From NCBI RefSeq assembly GCF_025698545.1, contig NC_068575.1:47129980-47193979 (forward strand): a stretch of 64,000 bases of DNA, read 5' to 3'. Position 1 is the first letter of the stretch; every line of letters begins with the position of its first letter. Shown piece after piece: positions 1-13,042 of this stretch. The translations under genes and the position numbers were made by a program. This stretch comes from Gossypium raimondii (taxonomy: Eukaryota; Streptophyta; Magnoliopsida; Malvales; Malvaceae). Under the pieces are notes generated by a model. That model did no database searches. It saw nothing but the letters and a program-made list of their open reading frames with translations, and was not told the DNA's origin.

Positions 1-2344
1 ACAATGGCTAAACAGATTATGAGATTTAGGTACTATTGGTCCACCATGGTAGGGGATTGCGTTAATTATTCCAAAAAGTGTCATAAATGTCAAATTTTTG
101 GTGACAAAATGCACGCACCACCTTCACCCCTTCACGTTATGACCTCTCCATGGCCATTCTCCATGTGGGGAATGGATGTCATCGGGCCAATATCTCCAAA
201 GGCTTCTAATGGGCATCGTTTTATCTTTGTGGTTATTGATTATTTCACTAAATGGGTTGAGGTTACTTCATATTCTAACGTCACGAAATTAGCAGTTAGC
301 AAGTTTTTGAAAAAGAATATTATATGTCGATACGGAATGCCTGAAAGGATCATATCTGACAATGCGCTAAACTTGAACAACAACTTAATAGTGGAAGTTT
401 GTAATCAGTTCAAGATCAGACACCATAATTCGTCACCGTACCGCCCAAACATGAATGGTGCCGTGGAAACAGCTAACAAAAATATCAAGAAAATTGTAGG
501 GAAAATAACTGAGACCTACAAGGGCTCGCACGAGAAATTACCTTCTGCTCTCCTAGTATATCGAACATCTATTAGGACTTCTACTGGAGCAACACTATTT
601 TCTTTAGTCTATGGGATAGAGGCGATTTTACCCATAGAAGTCGAAATCCCTTATCTACGGGTATTAGCTGAACTAAAGTTAGATAAGGCCAAATAGATTC
701 AATCTCGATATGATCAGCTAAACTTTATAGAAGAAAAGAGGCTAAAAACCATTCGTCACTGTCACATGTATCAGAAACGAATGATGCGAGCCTATAGCAA
801 AAAGGTTTGCCCCAGAGAATTTCACGAGGGGGACCTAGTGTTGAAAAAGGTTCTTCCTCTACAAAAAGATTTTAGAGGGAAATGGATGTCAAATTGGGAA
901 GGTTCTTATATCGTAAAGAAGGCCTCTTCTGGAGGAGCTCTAATCTTGAGCGAGATGGATGGTAAAAGCTTGCCAAATCCTATAAACTCAAATTAAGTTA
1001 AGAAATACTTCACTTAAATGAGGAGGACCAAAGTGAAAACCCGTAAATTGCACTTTAAGTCCAAAAAAAAAAGGAGAGGCTAAGGTGAAAACCCATAAAG
1101 GGCGCCGTGAGACCAAAGGGGATTTGAGTTGAAAACCTGAAAACGGTGGCTCAAATTTTGATGGGACCTGAGTTGATCGGAGCATATCAAATTTTGATCA
1201 AGATCTGGAGCATGTGGTGGTCTCGCTATACCTGAATCAACAAGAAAAGGGTGGGCGACATCTTGGGGCATCGACAAAGTACTGTAGATTTCCTAAACAC
1301 ATATCAAATTCAGAATGTTTTTTAGAAAGCTTATACAGGGAAGCTCGTGCTGCGATATCTGGGCACCTATCGTCATCTTATTTGTTTTGAATCTTGGCAA
1401 AATTTGCTATCTTGATTAATATATTCATTTCAAGCTTTGCTCTCAATAAAATTCCATCTTGTCCATTGTCTTTTTCATCTTATTTAACAAAATTTGCTAT
1501 CTTGATTAACCTATTCATTTCAAGATTTGTTCTCAATAACATTTTGTTTGTCCATTGTGATAATCTTTTTCAAACATTGAAATAATGATTAATGGACTGA
1601 ATGTTCAAGCAAAAGGAGTTTTGTATATTACTCTAGAAATTTCTAAATAATATAGGAACCTGAAACATGACTGTTGTTTAGAACACACCAAGTTTAAAGT
1701 TTGAAATGTTTAAGAAGGGAAGGCCTAAATTAAGACTATCCTTTCGGATTTTGTTGCCCAAACATTGATTAAACAAAATGACAAGATGTCGTATTTGTGA
1801 CAAAACTTCAATAAACAAACAATTAATGATCACCGAGTGATAAGAAGAGGTTTTCTCAGAAGAAAAAGTCTTACAGTTGTGTATAAACACTTGGTACGAC
1901 ACCTTGGGAATAGTGTAAAAAACTAAGGAGATTCAGATCTTGTATCCCCGATTTGCAGTGGGAGAGATTTCAGAAGAAGCCAGATCTTATACTCCTAAAT
2001 TGCAGTAGGAGGATGATGGTTTTGAATTTTATGTCCCAAAATTACAGTGGGCTTAACCTTGAAAATCACAACGGATTAAACTTTGAAGATTACAGTGGGG
2101 GCAATCCGATCAAGTAAGAGATGAGCATTACCAACCGGACAAAATAGCATTCTGACATGTTGGCAATAACGTCTTATTGAGCAATGGGCAATAACACCTC
2201 AAACATTGAGAGATCATTTTCATTTTGCGTTCATGCATACACATTTAGCCAGGATATTTTGATTCATTTCGATCATAATCACTAGGCAGAAATAGGTTCA
2301 TAAAATAGGTTATACAGGTCATGTTTCCCAAAGAACAGATCAAT

Positions 2345-3110
2345 GAAGATGGCAGATTTTGCCTTCGTGAATTGACAGTAAAGCAGATCAAAGAAACCAT
2401 AGTTTGCAATTAAAAAGATTGAAGCCACAACGACAAATCTTACTTTCCAAGCTGTGCAGTGGAACAGATTGAAGCTACAACGGTGAATCTCATTTCCCCG
2501 ACATTGTAATTAAAAGATTAAAGCCACAACGGCGAATCTTACTTCCCAAGTGGTGCAGTGGAACAGATTGAAGCTACAACGGCGAATCTTGCTTCCCCGA
2601 CATTGTAGTTAAATAGATTTAAGCCACAACGATGAATCTTACTTCCCTGGCGGTGCAGTGGAACAAATTGAAGCTACAACAGCAAATCTTGCTTCCCCGA
2701 TATTGCAATTAAAAGATTAAGGCCACAACGGCGAATCTTACTTTCCAGGCGGTGCAGTGGAACAGATTGAAGCTACAACAGCAAATCTTGCTTCCCCGAT
2801 ATTGCAATTAAAAGATTAAGGCCACAACGGTGAATCTTACTTTTAGGGCGGTGCAGTGGAACAGGTTGAAGCTACAACAGCGAATCTTGCTTCCCCGACA
2901 TACAATTAAAAAATTGAGGCCACAACGGCGAATCTTACTTCTCTGGCGGTGCAGTGGAACAGATTAAAGTTATAACAACGAATCTTATCTCCTTGACATT
3001 GCAATTAAAAGATTGAAGCCACAACGGCGAATCTTACTTTCCTAGCGGTGCATTGGAACAGATTGAAGCTACGACGGTGAATCTTGCTTCCCCGACATTG
3101 CAATTAAACA
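2345..3110 (+). repeat. Tandem array of ~99-bp units inside the Gypsy element
   Basis: A phrase close to GTGCAGTGGAACAGATTGAA recurs at about 2453, 2552, 2652, 2750, 2850, 2948 and 3047. That gives seven diverged units with a period of 98-100 bp. Each unit pairs two related half-phrases (AAGCCACAACGGCGAATCTT and AAGCTACAACGGCGAATCTT), so it may itself be an old dimer. The array lies between the integrase region and the probable 3' LTR, where Tat/Ogre-type elements often carry repeats. Confidence 0.85.
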
Positions 3111-4701
3111 GACAGAAGAATACAAGCCGTATCTCTCTGAAATTGTAGTGGAACGGATTGAAACCACGAATTTTATCTCTCTGAAGTTGCAGTAGAGCAG
3201 ATCGCATCCAGTCTTATCTCATTGACATTGCAGTGGAATAGACTAAAACCATAAATCTCGTACCCCAAAGTTGATGCGAAGAAGATTGAAGCTACAAGTC
3301 AGATCTCCCTGAAGTGTAGTGGAATGGATTGAAGCGATAAGACACAGTGAATTGGAATGGGGTTATTTGAAGAAGAGAAGCGTCAAAAGAAGTTGAAACT
3401 TGGCGAGGCCAGGCAAAATTGGTCTTTCTTAGTCTTTGCTCTGTTCCCGTTACACAACAACGAGCAAAGATGGGCAGTTGTACAGACCCATTCTGTTCGG
3501 GCCCAAAACCAATACAAACCCAAACAACACCCAAAACCCAACAAAACAAAAAATAATGGCCCAATAATCAAGCCCAAATACATTGGGCCCAAAGTCAACC
3601 TCAATGGTCAAACTAGGGTTTCAGTTTTCTGAAACCCTAGCCTACTTATTACAACCACCGGCCTCGCCACCGCCTCTCCGCTATTGCCAGTAATCGCCAC
3701 CATCGACTCTCACCCACTTGCGTGCAGAATCGGAGTGACAAAAATGTATTTAAAAAAGCTTGTAAAATGGCTATAAAAGCCAAGCAAAAATCAGTTGTAG
3801 GGGTTCGACCCCCCTTTTTTTATGAACATCAGGAAATAAAAAGAGGATTCAAAAAAAAAAGAAAAAAATTCTTAAGGTGATTAATGCCCTTTTTTTAGAT
3901 CTGTTATTTTGTTTCGTTTTGATTTTGTTTTCGTTTCTAAATACAAAGAAATAAAAGAAAGGTGAATGGAGTTTACCTGTGTCGCGCCGGAGGGGAAAGG
4001 CGAACGATTTCCTCTTGTTTTTCTGAGTTTGGCCCATCTATTGACAGATTTAGCCCTGAATCCGTGTCCTAGAGACATTCAGCTTCAAAAAGGGACCAAA
4101 AAGGTCCGATTTTGTGCCACTGGCCACACAAAGGCCAGTTGTTTTGAGAGAAAATGGGAGAGGGTTGCTCAGTTTTTTTTTTTAAAAAGGGATGAAAATG
4201 AGGAATTCTGAAAAAAATTTGGCAATTATAGCCTGTATGAAACGGCGCCGTTTAGCTTGGCCTCCCCAGACGCCAAAACGGCATCGTTTTGGGGAGGCTG
4301 ACCTGAAACCGACCCGACCCGCCTAGGATCCACGTGTTTTTGGACAAGGGGGCTATTTGCTCCTCTAGTCCTTCCGCTTTTGAGACTGGTTACATTTGGG
4401 TCCTATCTTATGTTATTTATTTTAATTTGGCCTTAAAATTTTATTTTGATTTCATTTGAGTCCCGTGTAAAGCGCTGCGTTTTGGAGGGAGGGAATATTT
4501 TCCCCTTTAGTCTCTCTTTGTTATTCGCGCACTCTATTCGGTCCTTTTCTTTTAATTTATTTGCAGATTTACCCTTAATTTCTGCTTTAAAGTTCAAATT
4601 AGTCCTTTTTTTTGTTATTTGTATTAAATTAATTAACTTTAATCATTATTATTACCCCTATTACTATTGTTTTATTATTACTCATATTATTATTTTTTAT
4701 T

Positions 4702-4706
4702 TTTAC

Positions 4707-4769
<63 letters not shown>

Positions 4770-4789
4770 CATCATCATCATTATTAGTT
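4702..4789. repeat. ATT/ATC trinucleotide microsatellite
   Basis: A long run of ATT units shades into ATC units. It lies inside the probable LTR of the Gypsy fossil. It produces artificial poly-Tyr and poly-Leu reading frames. Confidence 0.9.
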
Positions 4790-5829
4790 ACTCATTTGCA
4801 CTCTTTTTTCAATTTTAAATTTAATTATATATCTTTGATTTACATATATATACATACTTATATATCTTTTTATATTATTATAATTTTATTCATTTTTCTT
4901 GATTCGTTTATTTATCTACGTTTTTTTTCATGATTATTATTTCTTTTATTTTTATTTTTTAGAATGTTTTAATATTATTTGTTTGTATATTTGTTTTGTA
5001 TATTATGGATTTGTCCTTTTATTTATCTTATTTTGTTGATGTTGCTCATATTATCTTTACACTACTGTATACATTATTGTTCTGCTATGTATATCGCAAT
5101 ATCATCTATTTTCGCATTCTTTTTATCACAACATCATGTTTTATTTCACTCAATATGTCAAAATTTATTCTAAAAAATGGCATTTCGTATGTTTAGATTT
5201 TAAGAAGGTCATACCTTAACTTACTGGGTTTCGATTTTCACGATGAATCTAAATGCACGAATCTTTTTCGAACTTAAGCTTTAAACGGTCTCGAAAATTA
5301 AAAAAAAAAAGATCAAGTCCTAACTTACTGGGTCTGATATCTTTTTTTAAAAATTCGAGATGGCTAAATATCTTTTAAAATAAGCAAATTTTTAGCATTC
5401 ATTCGCGTATCGAAAATTCGAGACATTGTGTCCTAACTTACTGGATATGATTCTCTTTCTCGATTAACGTAAAGTTTGCCCCTTTTCCTGGAAATTTTCA
5501 ACGTTTTAATACAAGGATCGTATTTTTAAAATTCTTCCAAATTTTAAATTTTCGACATCAAGACATTAACTAATCAACTAGGTACCAATTTTTGGACATT
5601 ATGAGGGTGTTAACCCTTCCTCGTACGTAACTGACTCCCAAACCTGTTTTTTTTTAATTACGTGGACCAAAATCGTTGTTTTAATAAAATCAAATCATTT
5701 ATTAAAAACAACCACTTTTCGAGGTGATCCGATCACACCTCATCAAAAAAAGATTGGTGGCGACTCCCACATTCGATTTCATTTTTCAAAACCCAAGTCG
5801 ATCCCGTTTTATCAAAAAATGGTGTCAAC

Positions 5830-8435
5830 AAGCTATATTGAAAAAATAAAAAACCTTTTAAGTATATTTATTTTTATAGGGTAATATGAGTTAACATGTG
5901 CGGATTAATATAGCATCAACAATTTAATGCAACATATGTGTTAGAGTTTGTGTGACCCGAATCTCGTCACTTGTTGAAGAAATAGATATAGTGACAAAAT
6001 AAGGGGATATGTGGGGGTGAGAGGCCGAGATCTTTCAACCATGCCGCACAAGTAGAATCCATAAAGAACTACGCTTCTTCTATTTGACATTTATTAGAAT
6101 AATGTTTTTCAACCTTTAAATAGATGTAGTTGAAACTCCTTTTGCATTATTTGTTATTCAACATTAGTGAATTTCTTCTTCTCTGTTCTTATTTTGCGAT
6201 CATTCTATTGCCATTACTGACATTTATTATAACGATATCTGAACAAATATAGTGCAAACAAACCATGGTAAAAGTAAAATGGAAGCCTTGTTAAAATTTC
6301 CATCAATTTTTATTTTTAATAAAAAATTGATTTACTCTTTAATCTTTAATTTAATGTATAGAAACTAATTTATTTTTTAAATAAAAAAATAAAATGTAAT
6401 CCGCTAGAGTAATGTGATGGTTTTACCAACAAAGCATGAAAGAGTGAAAACATGTGATATCATATTTGTGATGAATAGAGCTTTTAAAACAACATCGAAT
6501 ACAGTTTTGGAACAGAGGAAAACCTTGGTGTGTTATGATGTTGAAAGATGTGCAGATACTGCTCATGTTGGCTCTTCTGCTCAAAAAGATACAAGGGTTT
6601 TTTGCTTTGAGAAAATTGTGTTGCGAGTAACGTAAATATATATAATTGGGGAAGAGGTTTTTGCTTGCCAGCAACCGAAAGTAGCAGCGGTGTTCCTTTT
6701 TTGGGGCAGACAATGACAAGCAAAGGGCTTAGCTAGATACATGCTAAAGCAAATAAAATACAACTTACTAAATAAGAGAAGGAAAATAGTTTGGTAACAA
6801 TGGTATTGGTAACATAATCTTGACAACGCATTGCCAAACTGTACAGTGGAGTGACAGCTGAAGAGCCTATTCTACTAGTTATAGTTAAACAAGGGGCCTT
6901 TGGCGCCGTTGAACTGTCGGTCGCCGCCCCCACTGTTCACCCCTACTCCGGCGAGTTTGCCAAAATGATCTTTATGCTCGTATGTTTTGTTGGGCCGTAG
7001 TCTATGATGACTCGCATTTTATTGATATTTGGTGAAATTTCTCACATCGAGACCTTTCCACACAGGAGTAAGGGCGACTCTTCACATCAAAGTGAATGCT
7101 CATTTTGATGGTTTGCTTGTCAATTTAATACCAATGTGAGTCCTCCTTTGCTCCTTCCTTCGTAGAGGTGGAGGCTTGACTCAAGTGTTGTGTTCTCCTG
7201 TGCTACCCGACATGGGCTTTACGTTTAGTAGTTTTGGGGGGGCCTTTATTTTGGTTTGATTAGAGCTTTAGTATGGAGCTTGTTTGGGGCTTAGGCTTCC
7301 ATTCACTTGTATTGAGCTTTCACTCTTTTGCTTGTATGCAAGTCTTCTATTGTTTAAAAATAAAAAACTTAAACACCCAACCTAACCGACTGGAGAATAA
7401 ATCAATTGGCACAATAGACAATCGACAATGCCTAGCAGCGCTATCATAATATAGCGTAATCAACCAAAGTTGCAGAGTACACAAACTAATCACTAAACAG
7501 ACCAGCACATCAAGAACAGTCTGATAACTAGTAAGCATGATCTAGAAGGCCCAAAAATCAGGCATAAAAACCTTAAGACACACATCTTAACACTCGACCA
7601 TTTACTTACTATATCTTAAGCTCTTTTGCTTCCTCCTCTATACCACGGCACCCGTCGGTGACTTAAGTAGCAAAAAATATTTAGGAGCACAAGGTCGGAC
7701 ATCTCTAACTAACCTTTTGTTTTACAGAATTCAACTCTACCAAATCCTACTCAGTCCAGTCGAACAACTCAAGAGAATATCAATACAATCAATGGAATGG
7801 CAAAAGTGATTCGTCGTTGATCTCTGATGGCTCCAGCTTCGTTTTATGTTTGAGAGTTCACAGTTTTTGTCAGCGGAATTGAATCTTTCGTTGGAAGTAG
7901 AAACTGGGTGTAGCAGAAGAAGGCTATGTTTTTTCAATGATACTTAAAGAAGACAATAAAAACAATATTTGATTTGTACTGTAATATATATGATTATATC
8001 CATCCTCGGGTGCCGGATCACATCAACAAATATATAACTCAAACAGGTTTGACAATGGATTTAGATAACATGTTAGGGGACTTGTAAATGATCACATCAA
8101 GATAAATAGACAAAATAAAACTTGTGCATGAATGTTTTATGGAGACAACATAAGAAATATCCAAGTTTTGTTGGTTTCTGAAAGACTAGGGTTTCCTACC
8201 ATTTATGCTTCAACAAATTACAAAGTCTAAATATGGATGGGTCAAGATGAGGATGATAATTAGTATATAAAAAATGCAATTAAAGCAGAGAAACAACTCA
8301 TAATCAAATGAAATGAATTTTGTTTTAGTAGCAAATCAGAGTCGATGAAATCAACATGGCATGACAGCAGTAGGTAGGTTCTCTTTTTGGTTGCTTTCAC
8401 CATAGAGGAAGCTGAAGAAGGGATGAAATAAACTA
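5830..8435. other. Intergenic, no gene recognised
   Basis: AT-rich DNA with only short, non-homologous reading frames. At 6950-7370 a fairly GC-balanced stretch ends in an A-rich tail and could be the 3' end of a LINE-type insertion, but no reverse transcriptase is visible and I do not call it. Confidence 0.5.
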
Positions 8436-8576
8436 TCATTTAAAATCAACAATAACCAGTTGCTGAAAAGAGCCCCTTTTCTTTTTGCCTTCAATCCTTG
8501 TCTGCTCATCCCTAATCTCTTTCTTGAATTTCAGAGCAAGTGTATAGTGTTGTCGATGTGCAAGTTGAGCCTTCAT
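8436..8576 (-). CDS. Short lysine-rich reading frame, 46 aa, unknown
   Basis: An ATG-initiated frame on the minus strand encodes MKAQLAHRQHYTLALKFKKE... and ends at TGA. It is rich in Lys, Arg and Gln and looks helical, as if it were one exon of a larger protein (phrase KFKKEIRDEQTRIEGKKKRG). I do not recognise the family. No upstream exon with matching phase was found. It may be a gene remnant, a small peptide gene or chance. Confidence 0.2.
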   Translation of the reverse strand: MKAQLAHRQHYTLALKFKKEIRDEQTRIEGKKKRGSFQQLVIVDFK

Positions 8577-9799
8577 TATTAATTAAACTCCAACCTCACA
8601 CACACATTTGGCACTTGAAACATCCCCAGTGTTGATGAACTTATCGATGCAACATGTTTAATATACTTAGGAAAGTATAGTTAAACTCAAATCTATTTCT
8701 TTTAGGAAGATTATAATTTTTGTTTCCTCCCATATTATGAATTTGTGTATGGCTTTCTTATTGATATATGAAGCATAAGTTATATGGGTATGGAATAAGA
8801 TTAAAACATAGTTTAGCCTAAATTCCCAGGTACTGCTAGTTGACTTCATGTTGAGACCATCTTGAAATTTGCAGAGTGGAAATCTATTTACCCAGACTGT
8901 ATATAAATCAAACTGCTAGGCTTCTTATACTGGTCTTAACAGTTATGTCATCATGTCATGTAAAATTGAAATATCACTTTCTTTTTATATACTTTTTAAT
9001 TTCAACATAAATAGACAAAATAAAAATTTAAAAATAGAAAATTGCAAAAATAAAAATAAAAAAACCTTAATTGAATTTACTAAAACCTTTAAAATATTTT
9101 ACAAATTCTAATATTTTTAAAATTTTATAAATTACATTTATTATAGCTTGAATACGAGATCATTGTCTCTTGAACAGATACCACCTATTATAATTATTTT
9201 ATAATTCAATTCATCTGAGTTTATAATTGATATATCAAAATTTATATTTGTCATATAAAATGTGCCATCAACTGGTGGATTGAACCCGAAAATGTTTGAT
9301 AAGGCTAGGAATTGAAGTGGGCCAAAAAAAAACTTTAAGGACCAAAGTGAAAAGAATAGTATAGGCATAATATAAATAGATATGGATTTTATTTTTTATT
9401 TTTGAAGCAAGCATGATGGCATTGGTGAGGGAAATAGATATATGTGGATATTGAGAAGAAAAAAGAAAAAGAGAAGTTGATGGTAAAGGGAAGTCTAGGA
9501 AATAAAGATTCTGGGGGGTTCACACTTCACATTGTTGTGGGAGGTTATGTTTTTGGCCGCCTCCTTTGAATTATTACCAAAATAGCAACTTGGAATCTCA
9601 CCTTTTCCTTCTTCATGTTTTTGGGAGTTGTGAATTCATAAAATTGAAGCCTCCCACAAACTTGCTTCTCCAATCAATGAAAGTTACTTTTTTAATTAAC
9701 TTTAATTTAACCAAAAAAAAGTTAAATTATTAAATATTTTTACTTTTTTTTTGAAAAATAATATATTTAGATCCAAACAGGTATAATATGGAATGAGAT
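8577..9799. other. Intergenic, AT-rich, nothing recognised
   Basis: No reading frame with recognisable content, no clear terminal repeats and no RNA gene seen. Confidence 0.5.
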
Positions 9800-9802
9800 T
9801 TA

Positions 9803-9952
9803 GGGTGGGTTTGGATGGGCAATTCGGTGTGGTGCAGTGCGTTTGATTTATTTTTTGTCTCTCGCTACAGTATCGCTACAATATCTAATCTCACCGTCAC
9901 TGCTGTTTTTACACTAACTACAGGTAAACGCACCGTCCATTCAAACTCACCC
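9803..9952. mobile_element. Tourist-like MITE copy A (PIF/Harbinger type), 150 bp
   Basis: The terminal inverted repeats GGGTGGGTTTGGATGG and CCATTCAAACTCACCC are flanked by TTA on both sides (9800-9802 and 9953-9955). A 3-bp TTA target duplication and G-rich termini with a TTTGGATG core match Tourist-like MITEs. There is no coding capacity. Confidence 0.8.
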
Positions 9953-10007
9953 TTAAACAAAGATATGTATAATTAAAATCCAGCTAGCGACTAGTTCACA
10001 TCATTTA

Positions 10008-10157
10008 AGGTAAGTTTAGATGCACGAAATATTTACCTGCGATTAGTATAAAAACAGCGATAACAGTGAGATTAAATACTATAGTGATACTGTAACATAA
10101 AATAAAAAGTAAACTAAACACACTGCATCGTACCCAATCGTCCATCCAAACACATTC
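10008..10157. mobile_element. Tourist-like MITE copy B, 150 bp
   Basis: Same family as the copy about 55 bp upstream and the same length. The left end AGGTAAGTTTAGATG pairs with the right end CATCCAAACACATTC. TTA flanks both sides (10005-10007 and 10158-10160). Internal phrases AACAGCGATAACAGTGAGATT and the reverse of CACCGTCACTGCTGTTTTTA in copy A show the shared origin in opposite orientation. Confidence 0.75.
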
Positions 10158-10160
10158 TTA

Positions 10161-11296
10161 ATAGTAATAATATTGCACTTTAAAAATGCAAAAAAGGTAA
10201 TAATTCATCATTTATTAGGTTTTCTATGTATAATATAGTATAGGTAGAAGCCTAGAAGCAAAATCCAATAATGTTAATTGCCAGGTCGGAAGAAATTTAA
10301 CAATTTTTTTTTGAATTATAAGAGAGCAATGTGATTAACACGATTTGAACTTAAAACACTTATGAAGCGATGAATATTTTAATCATCGACTTAAATAAAC
10401 AAATATTACAACTTGAATGAACATGGTACATAGTCATACTACTATACCTCAGCACTAAATTTGGAATGCTTCCCAGTTTGCAGAAAATTAATTTCCAAAA
10501 AAAAAAAAGTAGCTTGAATAAATTAATTAAGTCCACCCAGTTATTAATTATCCCTTGAGCAAAGTGTGTTCAAAGTGAAAAGACAGATCACATTTTGTAC
10601 CAATAACCATAAATGTGCTCTCTTTCCTCTGCACATAATTTACCTTTTTTACGTGACAGACAGACAGACAGCTCAACTCAACGCCTCCCACTGGCCAATA
10701 CAATCAAGCTAAGGCTGAGAGTGGCAGATTCCACAAACTCCTCCGCCTATCCTATGTCCCCACATACCTACTCTGCCTTCACACCATCCCTTTTTTTTCT
10801 TTTTTAATTTTCTCAACCAAATTATTGAAAATTAAATATATTTTTATTTAAGTATTCTTTCATAAATTTAATGGTTAAAAATAAGAATAGAAAATTTAAG
10901 TATAATATTTAAGTTATGAAATATGAAATGTATTTTTTTGATAAATTTAAAATTTAACATGAGAAACATTTTACTTCACATTGTTTTATTGTTTAATAAG
11001 CATCACACATTATTTTAAATTAAATATTAAATTTAAAGTGTTTAAGAGACGTTGTAATCTTATAAATAAAATAAAATAAAATATTATTAAATAAATGTCT
11101 AAGTCTAATTTATTTTAGAATTCTAATAGTTAATAAAAGTAAAATCTTATTTTATTTATCGTTTTATATCTATAAATATAAGCTTTAAAAATGATTATAA
11201 ACATATATGTTAATAAATAAAATAGGTTATCTTATGTCGATTTTTATTTTTATCATAGGAAGATTTTTCTTAAATTGCTCTTCTTTTATTTTTTTC
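10161..11296. other. Intergenic, very AT-rich
   Basis: No gene recognised. It contains a short GACA repeat near 10657 and long A/T tracts. Confidence 0.5.
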
Positions 11297-11299
11297 TAA

Positions 11300-11438
11300 G
11301 GCTTAGTTTGGATGATGTATATTTATTTACGGTTAATGTAAAAATAGCAGTAACAATAAAATTGTATACTATAACACAAGACAAAAAATAAACTAAATAT
11401 ACTTCACCGCGTCTAATCACTCATCCAAACCCCACTTT
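11300..11438. mobile_element. Tourist-like MITE copy C, ~139 bp
   Basis: Left end GGCTTAGTTTGGATGATG and right end CATCCAAACCCCACTTT share the TTTGGATGA core. TAA flanks both sides (11297-11299 and 11439-11441). The interior (ATAGCAGTAACAATAAAATT) resembles the two copies upstream. It is more diverged and so probably older. Confidence 0.65.
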
Positions 11439-11441
11439 TAA

Positions 11442-12145
11442 GACTCATAACTGCTCAAGTGCACTAACCTTTTAAATCCTGTGCATAAAGAAACCAATAA
11501 AGCCAATTAGTTGTATTTCAATAAAAAACAACCAAAATGGGAATTGAGTCTATCTCCTACATCTACTCCCTCTTTCCTTAACCACAAAGCTATTTTTTTT
11601 TTCACATCTTTTGCAAGAAGAATATAAATCCTATGGGATCAAGTTGAAGAAAATAAAACCAACAGCAACAGGTTGGCTCAAACCTATGCCTCCGATGAGA
11701 GAGGTACTAACTTCAACCATTCTGGCCTCCCAATATATTCTTATCTAGACGCACAAAGAAATGTATAACATAATTAACGTGGAAGAGAGGAAAAGGAAGA
11801 CAACCACCAGAAGAAGGGATTTGCAAGAAATTTTTATTTAATATTTTATATTGAGATTATTATTATTTTATCTATGATTTATTTAATTAACTTGTTTTAT
11901 TTGTATGATGCTAAAGATATTAAAAGATTCAATGGATCTTAATTCTTGTTCTTAATATTGTGTAAGTATAGGTAAATTTCAATTTTGGTAAGAAGTTTTT
12001 ATTTTTCAACCAGTTTTTTCAATTACTATGTGTTCTACTAATGAATAAAACAATTATGATCTTCTTTGGTTCATCTTATTGGTTTATTTTTCTGATGCTA
12101 AAAAATTATATTATCATAACAATATTTATATGTATGTATTGTGAG
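11442..12145. other. Intergenic, nothing recognised
   Basis: No supported gene or repeat boundary. Confidence 0.5.
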
Positions 12146-12280
12146 TAGAGGTGTCCCGGCCGGCCCGACGGCCTGCCTGAAATATGGGTTTGGGCAAAAA
12201 AATTCCGACCCGTTCGGGCACCACTTTTTTGGCCCGGGCTCGGCCCAATCCAAACCCGGCCCGGCCCATAGACACCTCTA
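12146..12280. mobile_element. hAT-like MITE, 135 bp, GC-rich ends
   Basis: Starts TAGAGGTGTCCCGGCC and ends with the inverse GGCCCATAGACACCTCTA. It is flanked by ATTGTGAG (12138-12145) and ATCGTGAG (12281-12288), an 8-bp target duplication with one mismatch. TAGAGGTG termini and an 8-bp duplication are typical of hAT MITEs. It shares the end phrases of the 502-bp element about 260 bp downstream. Confidence 0.8.
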
Positions 12281-12540
12281 ATCGTGAGGCAGTATTTTGT
12301 CTCTATATTGGTTTCCTACCCGTAGCTAAATTTATGAAGTTATTGAATTATAAAGATTTTAGTCAATAGAAATAGTTTGAAGTGGATGTCTCTCGATAAA
12401 ACATTGAGAAGTCATTGATATTTGTGATATTGATCCTTTTCTATTAAAGAATATATTAGGACGTTTAGAAGTTCACCCTATTACATCTTTTACTCGAAGT
12501 GAATGCAAACATAAAAAATAATAATGATATAACCATGGAC

Positions 12541-13042
12541 TAGAGGTGTTCATGGGCCGGGCGGCCCGGCCCGGCCCGACGGCCCGCCCGAAATATGGGA
12601 GGGTTTGGGTAAAAATATAGGCCCGAAATATGGGCTTGGGCAAAAAAACGAGGCCCGATTAAAAAACGAGCCGGGCCTCGGGCACCACTTTTTGACCTGC
12701 CCCCCTGCCGAATAATAAATATTTTATTTTTATTTTTAACTTTAAAATACTTTTAAAATACTTTTTTAAATTTTTTTAATTTTAAAATTTTTTTAAATTT
12801 TTTTAAAATACTTTTTTTAATTTTTTTAATTTTAAAATATTTTTAAAATACTTTTTTAATTTTATTTTAATTTTAAAATAAATTTTGGTATTTATTTAAA
12901 ACGGCGGGCGGGCCCGGCTTATGAATTTTTTTCGGGCGGGCATGGGCAAAATTATAGGCCCATATTTTGGGCGGGCGGCCCGGCCTAGGACCCGGCCGAA
13001 TTTTTCAGGCCGGCCCGAACCGCCCGCCCATGAACACCTCTA
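12541..13042. mobile_element. hAT-like MITE, 502 bp
   Basis: Begins TAGAGGTGTTCATGGGCC and ends with the inverted GGCCCATGAACACCTCTA type end. A perfect 8-bp target duplication CCATGGAC lies at 12533-12540 and 13043-13050. The arms are rich in GGCCCG phrases and the centre (about 12718-12895) is an AT-rich quasi-repeat of TTTTAAAATACTTTTT. It is non-autonomous. The intact duplication suggests a fairly young insertion. Confidence 0.9.

Larger units (their letters stand above)
1..5829 (+). mobile_element. Ty3/Gypsy LTR retrotransposon, 3' part (Tat/Ogre-like), fossil
   Basis: The left edge carries an integrase region: an HHCC-type zinc-binding start, then an rve core with the plant-Gypsy phrases WPFSMWGMDVIGP and SPYRPNMNGAVE (about 4-696). 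A C-terminal integrase part follows (about 766-996). Next comes a long non-coding 3' region with a tandem array, then a probable 3' LTR whose right end I place near 5829, at a terminal ..CAACA. The 5' part lies outside the window. The long pol-to-LTR spacer with internal repeats fits the Tat/Ogre lineage; the lineage call is inference. The copy is broken, with a few breaks in the visible coding part, and looks moderately old. The LTR start could not be fixed by eye. Confidence 0.8.

Noticed and set aside
4446-4933. Poly-Tyr and poly-Leu reading frames
   Set aside because: They arise only from the ATT/ATC microsatellite inside the LTR.
6950-7370. Possible LINE 3' end with A-rich tail
   Set aside because: No reverse transcriptase or endonuclease remains, and the tail is short and mixed.
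12184-12369. 61-aa reading frame
   Set aside because: It runs through the 135-bp hAT-like MITE and its flank.
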